A stretch of 34,598 nt of DNA, from contig NZ_JAFREM010000026.1 in assembly GCF_017377575.1 (NCBI RefSeq), forward strand, positions 1 to 34,598. The letters run 5' to 3'. Of the stretch, positions 32,322 through 34,598 are shown one piece after another. The translations under genes were made by a program, and so were the position numbers. Source of the stretch: Candidatus Enterococcus moelleringii. GTDB lineage: Bacteria > Bacillota > Bacilli > Lactobacillales > Enterococcaceae. The notes under the pieces were generated by a model. The model was not told the origin of the DNA, did no database searches, and worked only from the letters and a program-made list of their open reading frames with translations. Position 1 is the stretch's first letter. Each line of letters starts with the position of its first letter.

Positions 32322-33296
32322 ATGGATACACAGATTCGCGGACTACATCACGTTACAGCAATGACTTCAAGTGCCGAAAAAAATTATCGTTTCTTTACTG
32401 ATATATTGGGCTTGCGTATGATTAAAAAGACGGTTAACCAAGACGACATTGAAACTTATCACTTATATTTTACAGATGACACCGGTGCACCAGGTACCGA
32501 CATGACCTTTTTCGATTTTCCTGGTATCCCACAAGGTACTAAGGGCACAAACACTATTTCACGCACTGGATTCCGCGTACCAAGTGATGCTTCCCTAGAC
32601 TACTGGGCAGATCGCTTTAATCAGTTAAATATTGAACACGGCGAAATCAGCGAACGTTTCGGTAAAAAATACTTGGACTTCAATGATTACGACAATCAAT
32701 TGTTCCGATTAGTCTCTGATGAAAAAAATAAAGGCGTTGCTGCAGGTACACCTTGGAAAAATTCAAACGTACCCGCTGAACACTCAATTATTGGCTTAGG
32801 CCCAACCATTGTTACTGTTTCGAACTTTGATCACATGAAACTTGTCTTAGAAAATGTACTCGGCTTCAAACAAACAGCTGCAGAAGGCACTATGAGTCAA
32901 TTTGAAGTTGGCGAAGGCGGCAATGGTGCAACTATTATCGTTGATTTCCAGGACGAAATACTACCAGCTCAAGAAGGTTTCGGTAATGTTCATCATTTGG
33001 CATTACGCGTAGCAGACGACGAAGCATTGCAATATTGGATCAAAAAGATCAACGACTTGGAATTCCCTAACTCAGGTTTTGTCGATCGTTTCTATTTCCA
33101 ATCTGAATACTTCATGGCCGCACCTAACGTACTATTTGAACTAGCTACCGACGGCCCAGGTTTCTTACAAGACGAAACTTACGAACACGCCGGAGAAATT
33201 CTATCATTACCACCATTTTTAGAACCAAAACGCAAAGAAATCGAAGACTACGTACGACCTTTCGACACTTCAGATGCAAACAAAAAACGTCAATAA
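32322..33296 (+). CDS. Ring-cleaving-dioxygenase-type VOC protein (MhqO/MhqE-like)
   Basis: This 324-residue protein has two glyoxalase/VOC repeats. The first begins IRGLHHVTAMTSSAEKN, with a metal-ligand His. The second has GNVHHLALRVADDEA and LFELATDGPGF, with the His and Glu ligands expected of an extradiol-dioxygenase-like site. Relatives in Bacillus confer resistance to hydroquinone and quinone stress. AAGGAGG lies about eight bases upstream of the ATG. A flavin reductase-like gene follows after 53 bases and a terminator. A promoter with a palindromic operator precedes it, so an inducible quinone response is a reasonable guess. Confidence 0.9.
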   Translation: MDTQIRGLHHVTAMTSSAEKNYRFFTDILGLRMIKKTVNQDDIETYHLYFTDDTGAPGTDMTFFDFPGIPQGTKGTNTISRTGFRVPSDASLDYWADRFNQLNIEHGEISERFGKKYLDFNDYDNQLFRLVSDEKNKGVAAGTPWKNSNVPAEHSIIGLGPTIVTVSNFDHMKLVLENVLGFKQTAAEGTMSQFEVGEGGNGATIIVDFQDEILPAQEGFGNVHHLALRVADDEALQYWIKKINDLEFPNSGFVDRFYFQSEYFMAAPNVLFELATDGPGFLQDETYEHAGEILSLPPFLEPKRKEIEDYVRPFDTSDANKKRQ

Positions 33297-33302
33297 AATT
33301 CA

Positions 33303-33335
33303 AAAGCAGGCGACTACCTATCGCCTGCTTTTTTT
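33303..33335 (+). terminator. Terminator between the dioxygenase and flavin reductase genes
   Basis: A perfect 11-base stem (33303-33313 with 33321-33331) is followed by T to 33335. The ribosome site AAGGAGG of the next gene begins at the next base, and no second promoter is visible in the gap. Confidence 0.85.
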
Positions 33336-33349
33336 AAGGAGGAAAGCCC

Positions 33350-33973
33350 ATGTTCCACTATTCATCTGATCAATTAACCACAAAGCAAAATTATAAATTC
33401 CTAACTGGCAGCATTATTCCACGACCAATCGCCTGGATAACTACAGTGAATCCTGAAACAAAAATCATCAACGCAGCACCTTTCAGCTATTTCAATGTCG
33501 TCGCCAAGAACGTCCCACTGGTTAGTGTATCTATAAATCGCCATCCAGACGGCAGTATGAAAGATACCGCAAATAATTTAGTGAACTCCCTTGAAGGCGT
33601 CATCCATCTAGTAGACGATACCGTCTTACATCAAATGAATGAAACCGCCACAAGTCTACCCGCTGATAAAGGTGAACTAACAGACAGTCAACTTACCCTG
33701 ATCGACAGCCGATCGATTCAGACACCAGCTATTGAAGAAGCCCCGATTAGAATGGAAACAAAAGTGCACCAGCACATCGAAATAAAAGATCACGAAGAGC
33801 AAATAATTAGCGATCTTTTCATATTAGAGGTTTTAGATTACTACTTCTCAGAAGAAGTATTCGATGAAGCCAAAGAATACATTTTACCAGAAAAATTATC
33901 TCCAGTCGCTCGCTTAGCTGGTGACAGCTATAGCCATATCAATAACATCGTTGACATCAAACGACCAAAATAA
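33350..33973 (+). CDS. Flavin reductase-like, FMN-binding split-barrel protein
   Basis: The 207 residues start with a family-typical segment, YKFLTGSIIPRPIAWITTV, followed by NAAPFSYFNVVAKNVPLVSVS, the FMN-binding part of the flavoredoxin/DIM6 group. The C-terminus (LSPVARLAGDSYSHI) is also usual. Such proteins reduce or carry flavin. AAGGAGG lies seven bases upstream of the ATG. It is probably transcribed by read-through from the dioxygenase promoter, giving reduced expression of the second gene. A joint role in quinone or aromatic detoxification is inference. Confidence 0.88.
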   Translation: MFHYSSDQLTTKQNYKFLTGSIIPRPIAWITTVNPETKIINAAPFSYFNVVAKNVPLVSVSINRHPDGSMKDTANNLVNSLEGVIHLVDDTVLHQMNETATSLPADKGELTDSQLTLIDSRSIQTPAIEEAPIRMETKVHQHIEIKDHEEQIISDLFILEVLDYYFSEEVFDEAKEYILPEKLSPVARLAGDSYSHINNIVDIKRPK

Positions 33974-34022
33974 AAACAATCTCTTAATCAGCAATTAAGC
34001 TGTTTAAGAGATTGTTTTTTTA
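33973..34022. terminator. Bidirectional terminator after the flavin reductase gene
   Basis: A perfect 15-base stem (33973-33987 with 34004-34018) encloses a second short hairpin. T and A runs flank it on both sides, serving also the convergent HesB-like gene. Confidence 0.85.
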
Positions 34023-34026
34023 TATT

Positions 34027-34380
34027 CTACTTCTGTTCACGCAAATCAATTATTTGAATATTCCCATCGATTAAACCACTTGTACCTTTAAGTTTGGTTA
34101 AACCGCGTTGTTTATCAAACACTAACTGCATTTTATCATCCAAATGCATCATCGAATGGTCTTTAACAAGAATTTCTCCCACAGTACTCTCAATCGGAGT
34201 CTGATAATCAGAACGATCTTGATCTTCTCTTAATACTAAAAAGCGAAAACTGATGTTCAAAGAGCAAAAACCCACTCTAGTATACTTACCGACACCATCA
34301 TCTAAGTCCAAAACAACAACGCTATCCTTCACATAGTCCTCAAATTTCTCTTTTAATTCTTCTGATATTTCTAAATACAT
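34027..34380 (-). CDS. HesB/IscA-like (iron-sulfur cluster biosynthesis family) protein
   Basis: The 117 residues match the short Lactobacillales branch of the Fe-S biosynthesis (HesB) fold: LDLDDGVGKYTRVGFCSLNISF near residues 24-45, then a C-terminal KGTSGLIDGNIQIIDL strand pair. Only one cysteine is present (in GFCSL), so the three-cysteine cluster site of true A-type carriers is missing, and a scaffold role is doubtful. A GAGG site lies close to the ATG, with a second AGGAG further up. An inverted repeat covers its likely -10 box. Confidence 0.75.
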   Translation of the reverse strand: MYLEISEELKEKFEDYVKDSVVVLDLDDGVGKYTRVGFCSLNISFRFLVLREDQDRSDYQTPIESTVGEILVKDHSMMHLDDKMQLVFDKQRGLTKLKGTSGLIDGNIQIIDLREQK

Positions 34381-34396
34381 AATGCCTCATCTCCTC

Positions 34397-34426
34397 AATT
34401 CAAGCGTATCATATTTTACTTGAATT
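34397..34426. promoter_or_regulatory. Inverted repeat over the -10 of the HesB-like gene
   Basis: AATTCAAG (34397-34404) and CTTGAATT (34419-34426) are perfect 8-base arms around 14 bases that contain TATGAT on the minus strand, a good -10 box. This looks like an operator, although no -35 at ideal spacing is seen. Confidence 0.4.
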
Positions 34427-34458
34427 CCACAGAATTACGGCTTATTCTTTTTTAAAAC

Positions 34459-34491
34459 AAAAAAATAGACGATCTACAATGAGAACGTCTA
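34459..34491 (-). terminator. Terminator after the right tRNA-Asn
   Basis: A TAGACG/CGTCTA stem (34466-34471 with 34486-34491) is followed by a T run on the minus strand. It probably ends the rRNA operon. Confidence 0.75.
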
Positions 34492-34496
34492 GAAAA

Positions 34497-34570
34497 CTCC
34501 GGCAGTAGGACTCGAACCTACGACATCATGATTAACAGTCATGCGCTACTACCAACTGAGCTATGCCGGA
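34497..34570 (-). tRNA. tRNA-Asn (GTT), right copy
   Basis: It is identical over all 74 bases to the copy at 28558-28631, with anticodon GTT in loop CTGTTAA. It follows the 5S rRNA gene by nine bases on the minus strand, so it is part of the rRNA transcript. Confidence 0.97.
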
Positions 34571-34579
34571 ATAAAATAC

Positions 34580-34598
34580 GCGTGGCGACGTCCTACTC
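34580..34598 (-). rRNA. 5S rRNA, 3' end only
   Basis: On the minus strand the last 19 bases read GAGTAGGACGTCGCCACGC, the 3' end of Enterococcus-type 5S rRNA. The gene continues beyond the window. The exact 3' end is approximate. Confidence 0.85.

Noticed and set aside
1-34598. CRISPR arrays, insertion sequences, prophage, toxin-antitoxin or biosynthetic gene clusters
   Set aside because: No spaced direct repeats, transposase, integrase, phage structural or cluster-type enzymes were seen on either strand.

Overview
The window reads as a chromosomal segment of a low-to-moderate GC Firmicute of the order Lactobacillales, most likely an Enterococcus or close relative. The grounds are the gene set (valS behind a T-box, rex, folC, radC, ezrA, a short rhodanese-less thiI beside a NifS-type desulfurase, pepC, a fat-type acyl-ACP thioesterase), strong AGGAGG ribosome sites, and a 5S-tRNA-Asn junction at the right edge. 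The species is not determined. No prophage, insertion sequence, CRISPR array, toxin-antitoxin pair or biosynthetic cluster was found, and I see no convincing new multi-gene system.

Left part (1-8500, almost all minus strand). It holds a small unrecognised all-helical gene with a palindrome at its promoter, a cold-shock gene, a folC-HAD-radC operon, valS with a complete T-box leader, and rex with what looks like its own operator. Next is a GPP34 (GOLPH3-like) gene that appears to be split by a one-base frameshift.

Middle (8600-28450). A LysR regulator diverges from an NmrA-type NAD(P)-binding protein over a shared operator-like site. Then come nifS-thiI (sulfur transfer to tRNA), a dacA-like D,D-carboxypeptidase, ezrA (division ring), a monofunctional aspartokinase, a three-gene operon (DUF72, Cof-type HAD, MazG-like), an asparaginase with a possible 26-codon upstream ORF, and an operon of tyrosine phosphatase, fructosamine-kinase family protein and acyl-ACP thioesterase. 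recQ, pepC and a membrane acyltransferase follow.

Right part (28550-34598). Two identical tRNA-Asn genes in direct orientation bracket about 5.9 kb. This stretch holds a GNAT gene, two decayed genes (a VOC protein and an alpha/beta hydrolase), tRNA-Thr, a secreted LysM protein with a long upstream region, a HAD phosphatase, a ring-cleaving-dioxygenase-type VOC protein paired with a flavin reductase-like protein, and a HesB-like protein. The window ends inside the 3' end of a 5S rRNA gene read on the minus strand, so an rRNA operon lies to the right and reads into the window.

The most useful observations are the broken GPP34 gene, the two gene remnants between the tRNA-Asn repeats, the operator-like palindromes on the rex, dioxygenase, HesB-like and first-gene promoters, and the terminator placed between the dioxygenase and flavin reductase genes.
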